64,000 nt of DNA from Micromonospora olivasterospora (lineage in GTDB: Bacteria; Actinomycetota; Actinomycetes; Mycobacteriales; Micromonosporaceae). The translations under genes were made by a program, and so were the position numbers. Below the pieces are notes generated by a model that saw nothing but the letters and a program-made list of their open reading frames with translations, ran no database searches and was not told the origin of the DNA. Shown one piece after another: positions 44,197 to 52,715 of the stretch (positions within the stretch are counted from its first letter, which is position 1; each line of letters starts with the position of its first letter). The stretch is from NCBI RefSeq assembly GCF_007830265.1, contig NZ_VLKE01000001.1, positions 1,860,001 to 1,924,000 on the forward strand. Direction: 5' to 3'.

Positions 44197-44243
44197 CAGA
44201 TCATCTTCGTTCGCGGCTGCGGGGCTCGCAGGACAGGGCTCAC
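44193..44243 (-). CDS. Mini-ORF 1 of the array, MSPVLRAPQPRTKMIW
   Basis: 16 residues. GTG 44243 overlaps the stop of the 34-aa membrane protein (GTGA) and its TGA overlaps mini-ORF 2. Degenerate 5' half. Confidence 0.45.
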   Translation of the reverse strand: MSPVLRAPQPRTKMIW

Positions 44244-44344
44244 CAGCGACCTCTCGAAATCTTGACTGCCAGATAGACCAGGCCACCGGCGAGCGCGCCC
44301 AGGCCGGCGACCAGCAGGCTGACGAACCCGATCTCGGTAACCAT
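44240..44344 (-). CDS. 34-aa single-span membrane protein
   Basis: ATG 44344; one hydrophobic segment (VSLLVAGLGALAGGLVYLAV) with a basic tail KISRGRW. A TAGGAT -10 seven bases before the ATG suggests leaderless mRNA. Its stop is the first GTGA of the mini-ORF chain. Its own start is only 24 bp from the divergent dsrE-like start. Confidence 0.65.
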   Translation of the reverse strand: MVTEIGFVSLLVAGLGALAGGLVYLAVKISRGRW

Positions 44345-44368
44345 CCGGGCCATCCTATGCTGGGCGGC

Positions 44369-44731
44369 ATGGCCCGCACTCTCGTCGTCAAGGCCACCGC
44401 AGGAGCCGATGCCCCGGAGCGGTGCGCCCAGGCGTTCACGGTGGCGGCCGCCGCGGCGGCCGCCGGGGTGGACGTCTCGCTCTGGCTCACCGGGGAGTCG
44501 ACCTGGTTCGCGCTGCCGGGCCGGGCGCAGGAGTTCGAGCTGCCGCACTCCGCGCCGCTGGCCGAACTGCTGCACGTCATCATGGCGACGGGCAAGGTCA
44601 CCGCCTGCACCCAGTGCGCCGCCCGGCGGGACATCGGCCCGGGGGACGTCCTGCCGGGCGTACGGATCGCCGGGGCCGCCGTGTTCGTCGAGGAGGCCAT
44701 GGCCGACGGGGCGCAGGCGTTGGTCTACTGA
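44369..44731 (+). CDS. DsrE-family protein
   Basis: 120 residues. MARTLVVKATAGADAPERCAQAFTVAAAAAAAGVDVSLWLTGES..., FELPHSAPLAELLHVIMATGKVTACTQCAARRDI and GVRIAGAAVFVEEAMADGAQALVY follow the DsrE/TusD fold, with a CxxC (CTQC). A sulfur-relay role fits the nearby sulfurtransferase genes. A TATGCT -10 (44356-44361) seven bases before ATG suggests a leaderless mRNA overlapping the -10 of the opposite gene. Confidence 0.85.
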   Translation: MARTLVVKATAGADAPERCAQAFTVAAAAAAAGVDVSLWLTGESTWFALPGRAQEFELPHSAPLAELLHVIMATGKVTACTQCAARRDIGPGDVLPGVRIAGAAVFVEEAMADGAQALVY

Positions 44732-44743
44732 CCGCCGCGCCTC

Positions 44744-44839
44744 CACGCCGCGTCGGCCCGCCGAACGGGAGACGCCGCGTCGGCCGGCCGAACGGGAGAC
44801 GCCGCGCCGGCCCGTCGAACGGGAGACGCCGGTCAGCCG
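44744..44839. repeat. 27-bp tandem repeat, about 3.5 copies
   Basis: Copies of ACGCCGCGTCGGCCCGCC-GAACGGGAG at 44744, 44771 and 44798, then a partial. It lies between dsrE and the frameshifted gene and encodes nothing obvious. Confidence 0.8.
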
Positions 44840-44866
44840 GCGCCGAACGAGGTCCGCCGGACGAGG

Positions 44867-45711
44867 TCAGCCGGCGCAGCCGGTCGTGGCGGTCAGCTCC
44901 CCGCCGGTCAGGGCCACCGTCGCCGCGCCCTGGCGGTAGGCGTACACCTCGGGGACGTCGAGGAGGACGGCGCCGGCGGCGACCGCGGCGAGCGCGCGGG
45001 CCGGATCCGCCGGGACCGGGTCGAGCGTGACGCGGGTCGTGCGGGCCGAGCCGCCCCCGGGGCACGGCGCGGCGACCGCCTGGGAGGCGGGCGCGGCCGG
45101 GTTGCCCAGGGCGCGCAGCGCGGCGGCGAGCGCGTCCGCCTCCGGGCCGCCCTGTCCTGCGGGCGGGCGGTAGCCGTCGCCGACGGGCGGCACCCGGTGC
45201 GCACGGTGAGCCGGACCCGGCCGTCGCCGGCCGGCCGCCCGGCGACCGCCACGAACTCCCCGGCGTCGGCGCGCAGCCGGGGGCCCTCGTCGCTCACCAG
45301 GACGCCGGCGCGCCAGGCCGCCGGGAGTCGGTCGGCGACGTGCTCCAGCACCGCCCGGGGCTCGTCGGCACCGGTCATCACCTCGACGGCCCGCTCCAGC
45401 GTCGCGCCGTCCAGCAACGGGGTGACCCGGCAGCCGGACGCGACCCGGTCCGGCGCGAGCGTGACCACCCGTCCCCCGGCCGCGGCGACCAGTTCGCCGA
45501 CCGCCCAGTCGGCCACCGGGCCGGCCTGGGCCAGGGTGCGCTGCTCGCGCACGGTGGGACCGTCGGTGCGCACCGACACCCAGGTGAGCGCGGCGAGCAG
45601 CACCGCCCAGGCCACGGTCGCGGCGAGCAGCCAGCGGGACCTGCGGCGGGTGGGCGTCGGCTCGGACGGACCGGTCGGCGGGGCATGGCCCGCGTGGACA
45701 GCACCACTCAC
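44867..45711 (-). pseudogene. Membrane-anchored hypothetical protein, frameshifted
   Basis: The first part (about 170 residues) has a membrane segment WLLAATVAWAVLLAALTW and extracellular MTGADEPRAVLEHVADRLPAAW, the second part (45193 leftward) reads VPPVGDGYRPPAGQGGPEADALAAALRALGNPAA in another frame. One extra G in a GGG run near 45188-45195 would join them. The gene is therefore either a recent frameshift or a sequence error; the product is otherwise unknown (Actinobacterial lipoprotein-like). Confidence 0.7.
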
Positions 45712-45787
45712 CCGCTCATCGTGTCACGTCACGCATACGGGCCGGTCACCCCGTGGGGGCGACCGGCCCGTCGATGCGCGGCGTGGC

Positions 45788-46111
45788 TCAGGCGACCGTG
45801 ACGGCCACCTCGTTGATCCCGCGCGCGGCGGTGACGACGGTGTCGCCGTTGCCGTGCCGGGACAGCGCCCGCAGCGTCCAGTTGCCGGGCGCGGCGAAGA
45901 ACCGGAACTGGCCGGCAGGCGAGGTCACCACCTCGGCGGTGAACTCGCCGGTCGAGTCGAGCAGCCGGACGTACGCGCCCGGAACCAGCTCGCCGGCCTC
46001 GGACCGGACGACGCCGGTGATGACGGTTTCCTTCTCCAGGTCAAGGCTGGCGGGCAGCGGCGCGGCCTGGTCGGGCGCGGCGCAGCTGGCGGCGGCGGTC
46101 GGAGCTGTCAT
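45788..46111 (-). CDS. DUF1416 protein (SseC-like)
   Basis: 107 residues: ETVITGVVRSEAGELVPGAYVRLLDSTGEFTAEVVTSPAGQFRFFAAPGNWTLRALSRHGNGD, a beta-sandwich (carboxypeptidase-regulatory-like) fold. In mycobacteria the SseC protein follows the sulfurtransferase CysA/SseA as here, one base apart. Role in sulfur transfer is inferred from this. Confidence 0.88.
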   Translation of the reverse strand: MTAPTAAASCAAPDQAAPLPASLDLEKETVITGVVRSEAGELVPGAYVRLLDSTGEFTAEVVTSPAGQFRFFAAPGNWTLRALSRHGNGDTVVTAARGINEVAVTVA

Positions 46112-46112
46112 C

Positions 46113-46961
46113 TCAGGCCTCCCCAGGCTCGTCGCCGAGCGCGACCGGCACGCCGACGAGCGAGCCGTACTCGGTCCAGGAACCGTCGTAGTTTTTCACG
46201 TTCTGGTGGCCGAGCAGCTCCTGCAGCACGAACCAGGTGTGCGAGGAGCGCTCGCCGATGCGGCAGTAGGCGATGGTTTCCTTGCCGTCGTCGAGGCCGG
46301 CGTCGGCGTAGATCTTGCGCAGCTCGTCGTCGGACTTGAAGGTGCCGTCCTCGTTGGCCGCCTTGGACCACGGCACGCTGATCGCGGTCGGCACGTGGCC
46401 GGCGCGCTGCGCCTGCTCCTGCGGCAGGTGGGCGGGGGCGAGCAGCCGGCCGGCGTACTCGTCGGGGCTGCGCACGTCGACCAGGTTCTTGGCGCCGATC
46501 GCGGCGACGACGTCGTCCCGGAAGGCGCGGATCGAGGTGTCCGGCTCCTGCGCGACGTACTGCGTCTTCGGGCGCTCCACCTTGTCGGTGACCAGCGGGC
46601 GGGCGTCCAGCTCCCACTTCTTGCGGCCGCCGTCGAGCAGCTTGACGTCGCGGTGGCCGTACAGCTTGAAGTACCAGTACGCGTACGCGGCGAACCAGTT
46701 GTTGTTGCCGCCGTACAGGATGACGGCGTCGTCGTTGGCGATGCCCCGCTCGGACAGCAGCGCCTCGAACTGGCTCTTGTTGACGAAGTCCCGGCGCACC
46801 GGGTCCTGCAGGTCGGTCTTCCAGTCGAGCTTGATCGCACCGGCGATGTGCCCGGTGTCGTACGCCGAGGTGTCCTCGTCGACCTCGACGAAGACGACAC
46901 CCGGGGCGTCGAGGTTCTTCTCGGCCCACTCGGCCGAGACGAGTGCGGTGTCGCGACTCAT
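46113..46961 (-). CDS. Thiosulfate sulfurtransferase (rhodanese), CysA/SseA type
   Basis: 282 residues, two rhodanese domains. The C-terminal one carries the active Cys 233 in YCRIGERSSHTW; the N-terminal one (LYGGNNNWFAAYAYWYFKLYGH) lacks a Cys, as usual. It transfers sulfane sulfur, for example from thiosulfate to cyanide or thiols. A cysteine-leader ORF lies 198 bp upstream on the same strand. Confidence 0.95.
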   Translation of the reverse strand: MSRDTALVSAEWAEKNLDAPGVVFVEVDEDTSAYDTGHIAGAIKLDWKTDLQDPVRRDFVNKSQFEALLSERGIANDDAVILYGGNNNWFAAYAYWYFKLYGHRDVKLLDGGRKKWELDARPLVTDKVERPKTQYVAQEPDTSIRAFRDDVVAAIGAKNLVDVRSPDEYAGRLLAPAHLPQEQAQRAGHVPTAISVPWSKAANEDGTFKSDDELRKIYADAGLDDGKETIAYCRIGERSSHTWFVLQELLGHQNVKNYDGSWTEYGSLVGVPVALGDEPGEA

Positions 46962-47158
46962 CGAATCACTCCCTGGTGAGGATGGACGGTGAGCCTGCGC
47001 GCGGAGATCGAAATGCGTGATTGTCGCACCACACGCGGGCCCTGGTTTAGGACGGGATCACGGGTTCGTGCGACGGCGCCGCTGCCGGGCGTTCAAGGAC
47101 CGGAGGGTACGCGACCCTGTGGCCGGTGGCCGCTGGGCGGCCGAGGACAGCCCCGCCG

Positions 47159-47236
47159 TCAGATGACGGGGCGACACAGGCAGGTGGCCACGCGGCACAG
47201 GTCGACCGCGCGCCGTTTGGTGAGGAGCGTCCCCAT
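47159..47236 (-). CDS. Cysteine-rich leader peptide (DLCR type)
   Basis: 25 residues: MGTLLTKRRAVDLCRVATC, then LCRPVI. The RRxVDLCR core is the hallmark of the actinobacterial leader peptides in front of sulfur genes. Three Cys codons near the end should make ribosomes pause when cysteine is scarce. A TAGGCT -10 eight bases before ATG 47236 suggests leaderless transcription. It is 198 bp upstream of the sulfurtransferase gene. Confidence 0.75.
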   Translation of the reverse strand: MGTLLTKRRAVDLCRVATCLCRPVI

Positions 47237-47361
47237 GAGCAGGGAGCCTACCAGCCGTCCCGGAGAGTGCCACCGACCCGACCAGCATCCGGGACGCCCG
47301 TTCGGGCAGGGCCGACCAGGTACGCCGATCGGGTACGCCGGTCAGCCCGCCGATACGCCGG

Positions 47362-48150
47362 TCAGCCCGCCGAGTTGATCGGTACGTCCTTCGCCCCCAC
47401 GGTCACCTCGAGCCCCCGCGGCAGCGGCTTGACCTCACGCACCTTCAGGTGCAGGGGCAGGTCCTGCAGCGGCACGTCGATCGAGATGCTCCGCGCGTAG
47501 TTGTTCAGCAGGGTGCGGGCCAGCGGCACCTGGGGCAGCCCCTCGGCGTCCAGGTCGGCGAAGCGCAGCGACACCTGGCCCTCCTTGCCGACGGTCACCT
47601 CGGCCGTACCGGTGACGGTGAGCTTCTGGCCGAGGACGTCCACGGGCGCGGTCACGGCGAGCTTGCCGTCCCGCTCGTTGAGGGTCAGCCCCGGCCGGTC
47701 GAGGAGCTTGGCGAGGCTGTCGTACGCGATGACGCCCCTGCCGTCGACCGTCTCGGCGACCACGTCCCCCTGCCGGGTGCGCAGGGTCTCCAGCGAGGCC
47801 CGGACGTCGCGCGCGTCGACGTTCAGCTCGGGCAGGCTGAGCGCGTCGCCCTCCACCGAGGCCCGCACGTCGCGCAGCCCGATGGAGATCCGCTCGTACC
47901 TCCCGTCGAGGACCTGGGTCAGGAAGGGGAAGCCGCCGACCTCGACGCTGGGCGCGGCGGACTGCGCGTCCTGCCTGGCGACCTCCTGGCGGACCTGCTC
48001 GGCGATGGCCCGCTCGGCCATCCCGGCCGCCACGCGGTCGGCCACCGCGAGGAGCCCGACCAGGACCAGCAGCAGCACCACGAGCGTGATGAGCACCTTG
48101 CGCCCGCGCCGCCGGGGACGCTCCTCGTACGCCGGGTGGGCCTCGGCCAC
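47362..48150 (-). CDS. LmeA/DUF2993 phospholipid-binding protein
   Basis: 262 residues. A membrane anchor ([25 protein letters not shown]), then a DUF2993 domain with [28 protein letters not shown], similar to mannosyltransferase-helper LmeA/Rv0817c. GTG 48150 has AGAAGGAGG upstream. It may act on lipoglycans in the periplasm. Confidence 0.85.
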   Translation of the reverse strand: MAEAHPAYEERPRRRGRKVLITLVVLLLVLVGLLAVADRVAAGMAERAIAEQVRQEVARQDAQSAAPSVEVGGFPFLTQVLDGRYERISIGLRDVRASVEGDALSLPELNVDARDVRASLETLRTRQGDVVAETVDGRGVIAYDSLAKLLDRPGLTLNERDGKLAVTAPVDVLGQKLTVTGTAEVTVGKEGQVSLRFADLDAEGLPQVPLARTLLNNYARSISIDVPLQDLPLHLKVREVKPLPRGLEVTVGAKDVPINSAG

Positions 48151-48246
48151 GCCGCCTCCTTCTCTCGCGCCGGTGCCGCCGTCCGCGGCGCACCGGTCAA
48201 TACCCGAGGGGTACGGATCCCAACCGCCGTCCGGGCCGGCCGGCGG

Positions 48247-49305
48247 TCACAGGAACAGTACGCACATCGCGTACGCCGCCGGCGCGGCCAGCGCGAAGCC
48301 CCCGAGCGGGCCCTGCATGTGCCGGGCGATCCACATCGTCGGCGGCTCGCCCGCCATCAGCCGGCCCGCCTCGGCGTACCCGACGGCGAGATCGGCCAGG
48401 ACGGCGGTGGCGGCGGTGACCAGGCCGACCAGGGCGCCGCTGGTGGGCGTGAAGCTGACCAGGTAGCTGCCGAGGACGGCGCTGGCCAGCGTGCCGACCA
48501 TCGCGCCGACGACGACGCCCGCCGCGCCCCGCGGCACCTGCGGCGCGAGCCGGGGCCAGGGCAGCACCGCGTCGGTGAGCCGGGCGACGGTGAGCGCGAC
48601 GCCGGCGGCGGTGAGGCAGATGGTGATCGCCTGGGTGCCGGCCGGTACGCGGCCGAGCACGATCAGGGTGCCGAACGACACCACGCCGACCACGATCAGC
48701 AGGGTGCTGCCGAGCGAGTCGGTGACCCGGACCCGGTCGACCCGGCGGAACAACTGCCCGAGGACGCCGAGCAGGAAGCCGCCGGCGGCCAGGTAGCCGA
48801 GGGGGGCCAGGCCGGCGACGTCGGACTGCACCGCGGCCGTGTCGGCGGCGGCGGCGACCACGGCGCTGACCCCGGCGACCACCAGCAGCGCGGGCGGGCG
48901 GATCGCCATCGTCCAGGCGAGGACGAAGAGCAGTTGCACGCCGAAGATGACGAACGCGAACGGCAGCCGGTGCCCCGGCCCGGCGGTCTGCGCGCCGAGC
49001 ACCAGGCCGACGCCGAGCAGCGCGGCGAACCCGGCGACGGTGAGCGAGAGCGGCCGGCGCACCTCGACCGGCTCGATCTCCTCCTCGTCGTCCGCTCCGT
49101 CAAGCGACTCGTCGTCGGGCCGCCAACCGGAGTCGTCGCCCCGGCCGCGCAGCCGTCGGGGGCCGCGTCGGCGCGGTCGGGGCCGGTCGTCGTCGACGTC
49201 CGGGCCGGTGCGCGGCGCCGGTGGGTGCGCACGACCGGACGGCCCCGGGCGCGCGTCGTCGGCCCACGGGTCCCGGCCGGCCTCGGGGGAGGTCGAGGGA
49301 TACAC
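48247..49305 (-). CDS. Large membrane protein with hydrophilic N-terminus
   Basis: 352 residues. The first 85 are acidic/Pro-rich; then about eight membrane spans, of unknown family. No transporter signature. It is the last gene before the divergent GlnR gene. Confidence 0.75.
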   Translation of the reverse strand: MYPSTSPEAGRDPWADDARPGPSGRAHPPAPRTGPDVDDDRPRPRRRGPRRLRGRGDDSGWRPDDESLDGADDEEEIEPVEVRRPLSLTVAGFAALLGVGLVLGAQTAGPGHRLPFAFVIFGVQLLFVLAWTMAIRPPALLVVAGVSAVVAAAADTAAVQSDVAGLAPLGYLAAGGFLLGVLGQLFRRVDRVRVTDSLGSTLLIVVGVVSFGTLIVLGRVPAGTQAITICLTAAGVALTVARLTDAVLPWPRLAPQVPRGAAGVVVGAMVGTLASAVLGSYLVSFTPTSGALVGLVTAATAVLADLAVGYAEAGRLMAGEPPTMWIARHMQGPLGGFALAAPAAYAMCVLFL

Positions 49306-49557
49306 GCCCCGATCGTGCCAGACCCCGGCGCCGGCGCGGTGGTCGCGGTTTCGGCAACGTTAAAATCTGCCGCGCGAGCGGGCACAATACTGGCAAAGGG
49401 GAAATCACGCCAGGGTGCGCTCGGGGCCATCCGTTACGCTCGACCCGTTACCCGCCCGTCAGCGACGCCGGGACCACGCAAGTTCTCAGCGCCACTCCCC
49501 GCCGGGAGTGTCGCTGGTCGCGCGCGGCCGAGGCCGCCCGGGACGGGAGGTGATCGT

Positions 49558-50271
49558 GTGGAGATCCTGCTGTTGGTGACCGCGCGCGCGGGCACAGCAT
49601 CGGCGGTGCTGCCGGCACTCGACCTGCTGCCGCACTCGGTGCGCACCGCGCCGCGCGACGTCCGCACCCTGGTCGCCGGCCCCACCCCGGACGCCGTACT
49701 GGTCGACGCCCGGTCCGAGCTGAGCGAGGCCCGGGCCACCTGCCGGATGCTGCACGCCACCGGGCTCGGGGTGCCGCTGGTCGCGGTGGTCACCGAGGCC
49801 GGCCTGATCGCGCTCAACGCCGACTGGGGCGTCGACGACGTGATCCTCGCCGGCGCCGGCCCGGCCGAGGTGGAGGCCCGGCTCCGGCTCGCGGTCGGCC
49901 GGCTCAACAACGCCACGGCCGGGGCCGGCGGCGCGATCCGGGCCGGCGAGCTGACCATCGACCCGGACACGTACGCCGCGCGGCTGAAGGGCCGCCCGCT
50001 CGACCTGACGTACAAGGAGTTCGAGCTGCTGAAGTTCCTCGCGCAGCACCCGGGCCGGGTGTTCACCCGGGACCAACTGCTGCGTGAGGTCTGGGGGTAC
50101 GACTACTTCGGCGGCACCCGGACGGTGGACGTGCACGTCCGGCGGCTGCGGGCGAAGCTCGGCTCCGAGTACGAGTCGATGATCGGCACTGTCCGGCAGG
50201 TCGGCTACAAGTTCGTCGTGCCGCCGTCGCGGTCGCTGCCGGACTCTGAGGCCGCCCCGCTGCCCGTCTGA
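49558..50271 (+). CDS. glnR: Orphan response regulator, GlnR type
   Basis: 237 residues. N-terminal receiver-like domain with LVDAR near residue 48 but without the usual acidic triad; C-terminal winged helix: [52 protein letters not shown]...VRQVGYKFV. No kinase is adjacent, as for GlnR, the actinobacterial nitrogen regulator. GTG 49558 with GGGAGG upstream. It precedes mshD and pst, the same order I recall from mycobacteria (Rv0818-Rv0820). Confidence 0.9.
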   Translation: MEILLLVTARAGTASAVLPALDLLPHSVRTAPRDVRTLVAGPTPDAVLVDARSELSEARATCRMLHATGLGVPLVAVVTEAGLIALNADWGVDDVILAGAGPAEVEARLRLAVGRLNNATAGAGGAIRAGELTIDPDTYAARLKGRPLDLTYKEFELLKFLAQHPGRVFTRDQLLREVWGYDYFGGTRTVDVHVRRLRAKLGSEYESMIGTVRQVGYKFVVPPSRSLPDSEAAPLPV

Positions 50272-50447
50272 GTCCTCCGCTCCCCACCGGCCCCGGGTCT
50301 TCCGATCCCGGCCGGCCCGCCGGCTTTCCGCTCGCCGGACCGCCCCCTCCTCGTTCGGGCGAAGTGTTTTCGCATGCCCTTTTTACCCAACTCGTCGCTT
50401 CTACGCTGACTGTCGGGTTGATGGATGAAAGGGCGAGGGTGCGTGCC

Positions 50448-50504
50448 ATGAACACGGGGGCGAAGAAGGGCAAGTTCAGAGACCGGAAGGGCGGTGTCCG
50501 ATGA
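50448..50504 (+). CDS. Possible 18-aa leader ORF overlapping the deacetylase gene
   Basis: ATG 50448 encodes MNTGAKKGKFRDRKGGVR with stop 50502-50504 overlapping the deacetylase ATG in ATGA; GAGGG lies ten bases upstream. It is a second example of a short basic ORF coupled to a gene start in this window, but unrelated to the mini-ORF family. The region 50272-50447 holds only an imperfect GC-rich hairpin. Confidence 0.35.
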   Translation: MNTGAKKGKFRDRKGGVR

Positions 50505-51364
50505 CGGGCACCGGGAGGGACAGACGTTTCGTCGCGATCGCCACCCTCGTGGTGGCCGCACTGCTCGGGTCCGCGTACGCGGTCGGCCGGAGCCTGGTGC
50601 CGGAACCGACCGGCACCTCGGCGCGGACGCCCGCGTCCACCGAACAGCCGCCCACGGACGGCACCGACCGGAGCCCGGGTCGCGGGGACACGGCCGGCTC
50701 CCCCACTCCCAGCGCCAGCGCGAGCGGGGCGGAGATCCCTGGGTTGGAGACCGCCATGGACGGGCCGTTCGGGACCCAGGTCACCACCGGCTCCACGAAC
50801 GTGGCGCTCACCTTCGACGACGGGCCGGACCCGCAGTACACGCCGCAGGTCCTGGAGCTGCTGCGGCAGTTCCGCGTCAAGGCCACGTTCTGCGTGGTCG
50901 GCGAGATGGCCCAGGGCCATCCCGACCTGGTCCGGGCGATCGTGAGCGAGGGGCACACCCTCTGCAACCACTCGTGGAACCACGACGTCGAGCTGGGCCA
51001 GCGGTCCCCCGCCACGATCCGGGACGACCTGCAGCGCACCAACGCCGCGATCCGGGAGGCGGTGCCGAACGCCCGCGTCGCGTACTACCGGCAGCCCGGC
51101 GGGGCGTGGACGGAGCCGGTGGTGTCGGTGGCCGACGAACTGGGGCTGGTCCCGCTGCACTGGAGCGTCGACCCCACGGACTGGGAGATGCCGGGCGCGA
51201 GCGTCATCGCCTCGTTCGTCGCGGCCAACACCCAGCCCGGCGCGATCGTCCTGATGCACGACGCGGGCGGCGACCGACAGGGCACGGTCAACGCGCTGCA
51301 GACCATCCTGCCGGACCTGACCAGCCGGTTCCAGCTGGCGGCGCTTCCGGCGGGCACCACGTGA
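50501..51364 (+). CDS. Polysaccharide deacetylase (NodB fold)
   Basis: 287 residues. Signal/anchor FVAIATLVVAALLGSAYAV, a Ser/Thr/Pro linker to about residue 75, then the NodB domain: LTFDDGPDPQYTP (metal Asp), HTLCNHSWNHDV (HxxxH), YYRQPGGAW, LHWSVDPTDWE and IVLMHDAGG. It should deacetylate cell-wall sugars such as peptidoglycan GlcNAc/MurNAc outside the cell. Confidence 0.93.
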   Translation: MTGTGRDRRFVAIATLVVAALLGSAYAVGRSLVPEPTGTSARTPASTEQPPTDGTDRSPGRGDTAGSPTPSASASGAEIPGLETAMDGPFGTQVTTGSTNVALTFDDGPDPQYTPQVLELLRQFRVKATFCVVGEMAQGHPDLVRAIVSEGHTLCNHSWNHDVELGQRSPATIRDDLQRTNAAIREAVPNARVAYYRQPGGAWTEPVVSVADELGLVPLHWSVDPTDWEMPGASVIASFVAANTQPGAIVLMHDAGGDRQGTVNALQTILPDLTSRFQLAALPAGTT

Positions 51365-51431
51365 ACGGCCGGGTGGTCGCCGGCGACGGCACCACCCGGG
51401 CGTCCGGCCCCGCGCCCGTTACGGTTACGGG

Positions 51432-52358
51432 GTGAGCAGCGCCGAGCCGACGACCGACCGGGTGACCCGGACCCACGTGCTGACCCCGGCCGAGGCGGCC
51501 GACGTGCTGACCCTGGCCCGGGCGGCCGGCGACGCCGACGGGGCCGACCCGTTCGACGAGCACACCCTGCTCCGGCTGCGCGACCCCGAGGCGCCGGCCG
51601 TCCACCTGACCGCCCGCGGGCCGGACGGAACGCTGACCGGGTACGCCCACCTGGACACGACCGACCCGGGCGCCGGCGTCGGGGTGGAACTGGCCGTCCG
51701 CCCCGGACACCGGCGGCAGGGCACGGGCCGCGCGCTGGCCCGGGGCGTACTGGCCACCGCCTCGGGTCCGCTGCGCGCCTGGGCGCACGGCGACCACCCG
51801 TCGGCCGCCGCCCTCGCCGTCGACCTGGGCTTCGCCCGGGCGCGGGTGCTCTGGCAGCTGCGCCGCCCGCTGACCGCCCCACTGCCCGAGCCGCGCCTGC
51901 CGGACGGGGTGGCGCTGCGCGCGTTCGTCCCCGGGGCGGACGACGCCGCCTGGCTCGCGCTCAACGCCCGGGCCTTCGCCAGCCACCCCGAGCAGGGCCG
52001 CTGGACCGAGGTCGACCTGCGGGTACGCCTCGGGGAGCCCTGGTTCGACCCGGCCGGCTTCCTGCTCGCCGAGGAGTCGGCCACCGGCCGTCTGCTGGGC
52101 TTCCACTGGACCAAGGTGCACGAGCGGCCCGGCTCGGCCCGGATCGGCGAGGTCTACGTGCTCGGGGTGGACCCGGCGGCGCACGGCGGCGGGCTGGGCC
52201 GGGCGCTCACCGCCGCCGGGCTTGCGTACCTGCGGGACCGGCGCGGGCTGGACCGCGCGATGCTCTACGTCGACGAGTCCAACACGGCGGCGGTCGCGCT
52301 CTACGAGCGGCTCGGGTTCGCCCGTTGGTCCGCCCACGTCAACTACCGGCTGGGCTGA
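51432..52358 (+). CDS. mshD: Mycothiol synthase MshD
   Basis: 308 residues, two GNAT domains. The C-terminal domain has VYVLGVDPAAHGGGLGRALTAAGLAYL with the acetyl-CoA loop and LYVDESNTAAVALYERLGF. The first domain has VGVELAVRPGHRRQGTGRALARG. Acetylates Cys-GlcN-Ins in the last step of mycothiol synthesis. Location between glnR and pstS is a known actinobacterial arrangement. Confidence 0.93.
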   Translation: MSSAEPTTDRVTRTHVLTPAEAADVLTLARAAGDADGADPFDEHTLLRLRDPEAPAVHLTARGPDGTLTGYAHLDTTDPGAGVGVELAVRPGHRRQGTGRALARGVLATASGPLRAWAHGDHPSAAALAVDLGFARARVLWQLRRPLTAPLPEPRLPDGVALRAFVPGADDAAWLALNARAFASHPEQGRWTEVDLRVRLGEPWFDPAGFLLAEESATGRLLGFHWTKVHERPGSARIGEVYVLGVDPAAHGGGLGRALTAAGLAYLRDRRGLDRAMLYVDESNTAAVALYERLGFARWSAHVNYRLG

Positions 52359-52395
52359 GTCACCTCCGGCGCCGCCGTCACCGTCCGTAGCCGCT

Positions 52396-52427
52396 GCCGG
52401 CCGGGCGGGGAGCCCCTCCCGGCCGGC
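52396..52427 (+). terminator. Hairpin behind mshD
   Basis: GCCGGCCGGG and CCCGGCCGGC, 10-bp stem extended by GGGG/CCCC, 38 bp after the mshD stop; ends the gene before the pst promoter. Confidence 0.7.
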
Positions 52428-52527
52428 CCGGACGGCCGACGCCATTGTCACGGGGACATCACGCGGGCGCCTCGGCGCGATAACGAGCCGCCGGAAAAAT
52501 CGCACTATTAAGGATAGTGGGCTCCGA

Positions 52528-52604
52528 GTTCACTTATTGGAAAACCCATCCTCAGCCCACGGCCATCTGCCCGGCCGCACCTGTTCACCCCGCGTTCACT
52601 TCCG
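52528..52604 (+). promoter_or_regulatory. PHO box upstream of pstS
   Basis: GTTCACCCCGC (52583) directly followed by GTTCACTTCCG (52594), a perfect 11-bp direct repeat, plus GTTCACTTATT at 52528, 55 bp (five periods) upstream in the same phase. This is the PhoP/RegX3 recognition pattern. It lies 112 bp before the pstS start. AT-rich bases around 52490-52520 may be part of the promoter. Confidence 0.8.
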
Positions 52605-52715
52605 ACCGGCGAACCGGCTACCTGGCGCTCCTACCTTTCAGATCAGCCGGGAAGCGCCGGCTCCCCCCGGGGCCCCGATCCGGGCGCCGGTCCAGACGTG
52701 AAGGGAATCCCTCAG

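Larger units (their letters stand above)
43957..44243 (-). repeat. 59-bp tandem repeat of coupled mini-ORFs (about 4.8 copies)
   Basis: Period 59 bp, starts at 43955, 44014, 44073, 44132 and a degenerate last copy at 44191-44237. On the minus strand each unit carries GTGAGCGCGAGG..., a stop and a GGAG or GAAG ribosome-like site, so every repeat is one 20-codon ORF ending in the next one's GTG. It bridges a small membrane-protein gene and the nitrobindin gene. A related single element lies at 2934-2996. Confidence 0.9.

Noticed and set aside
43955..44240. CRISPR array
   Set aside because: The 59-bp units have no variable spacers and no cas genes; they are contiguous tandem repeats.
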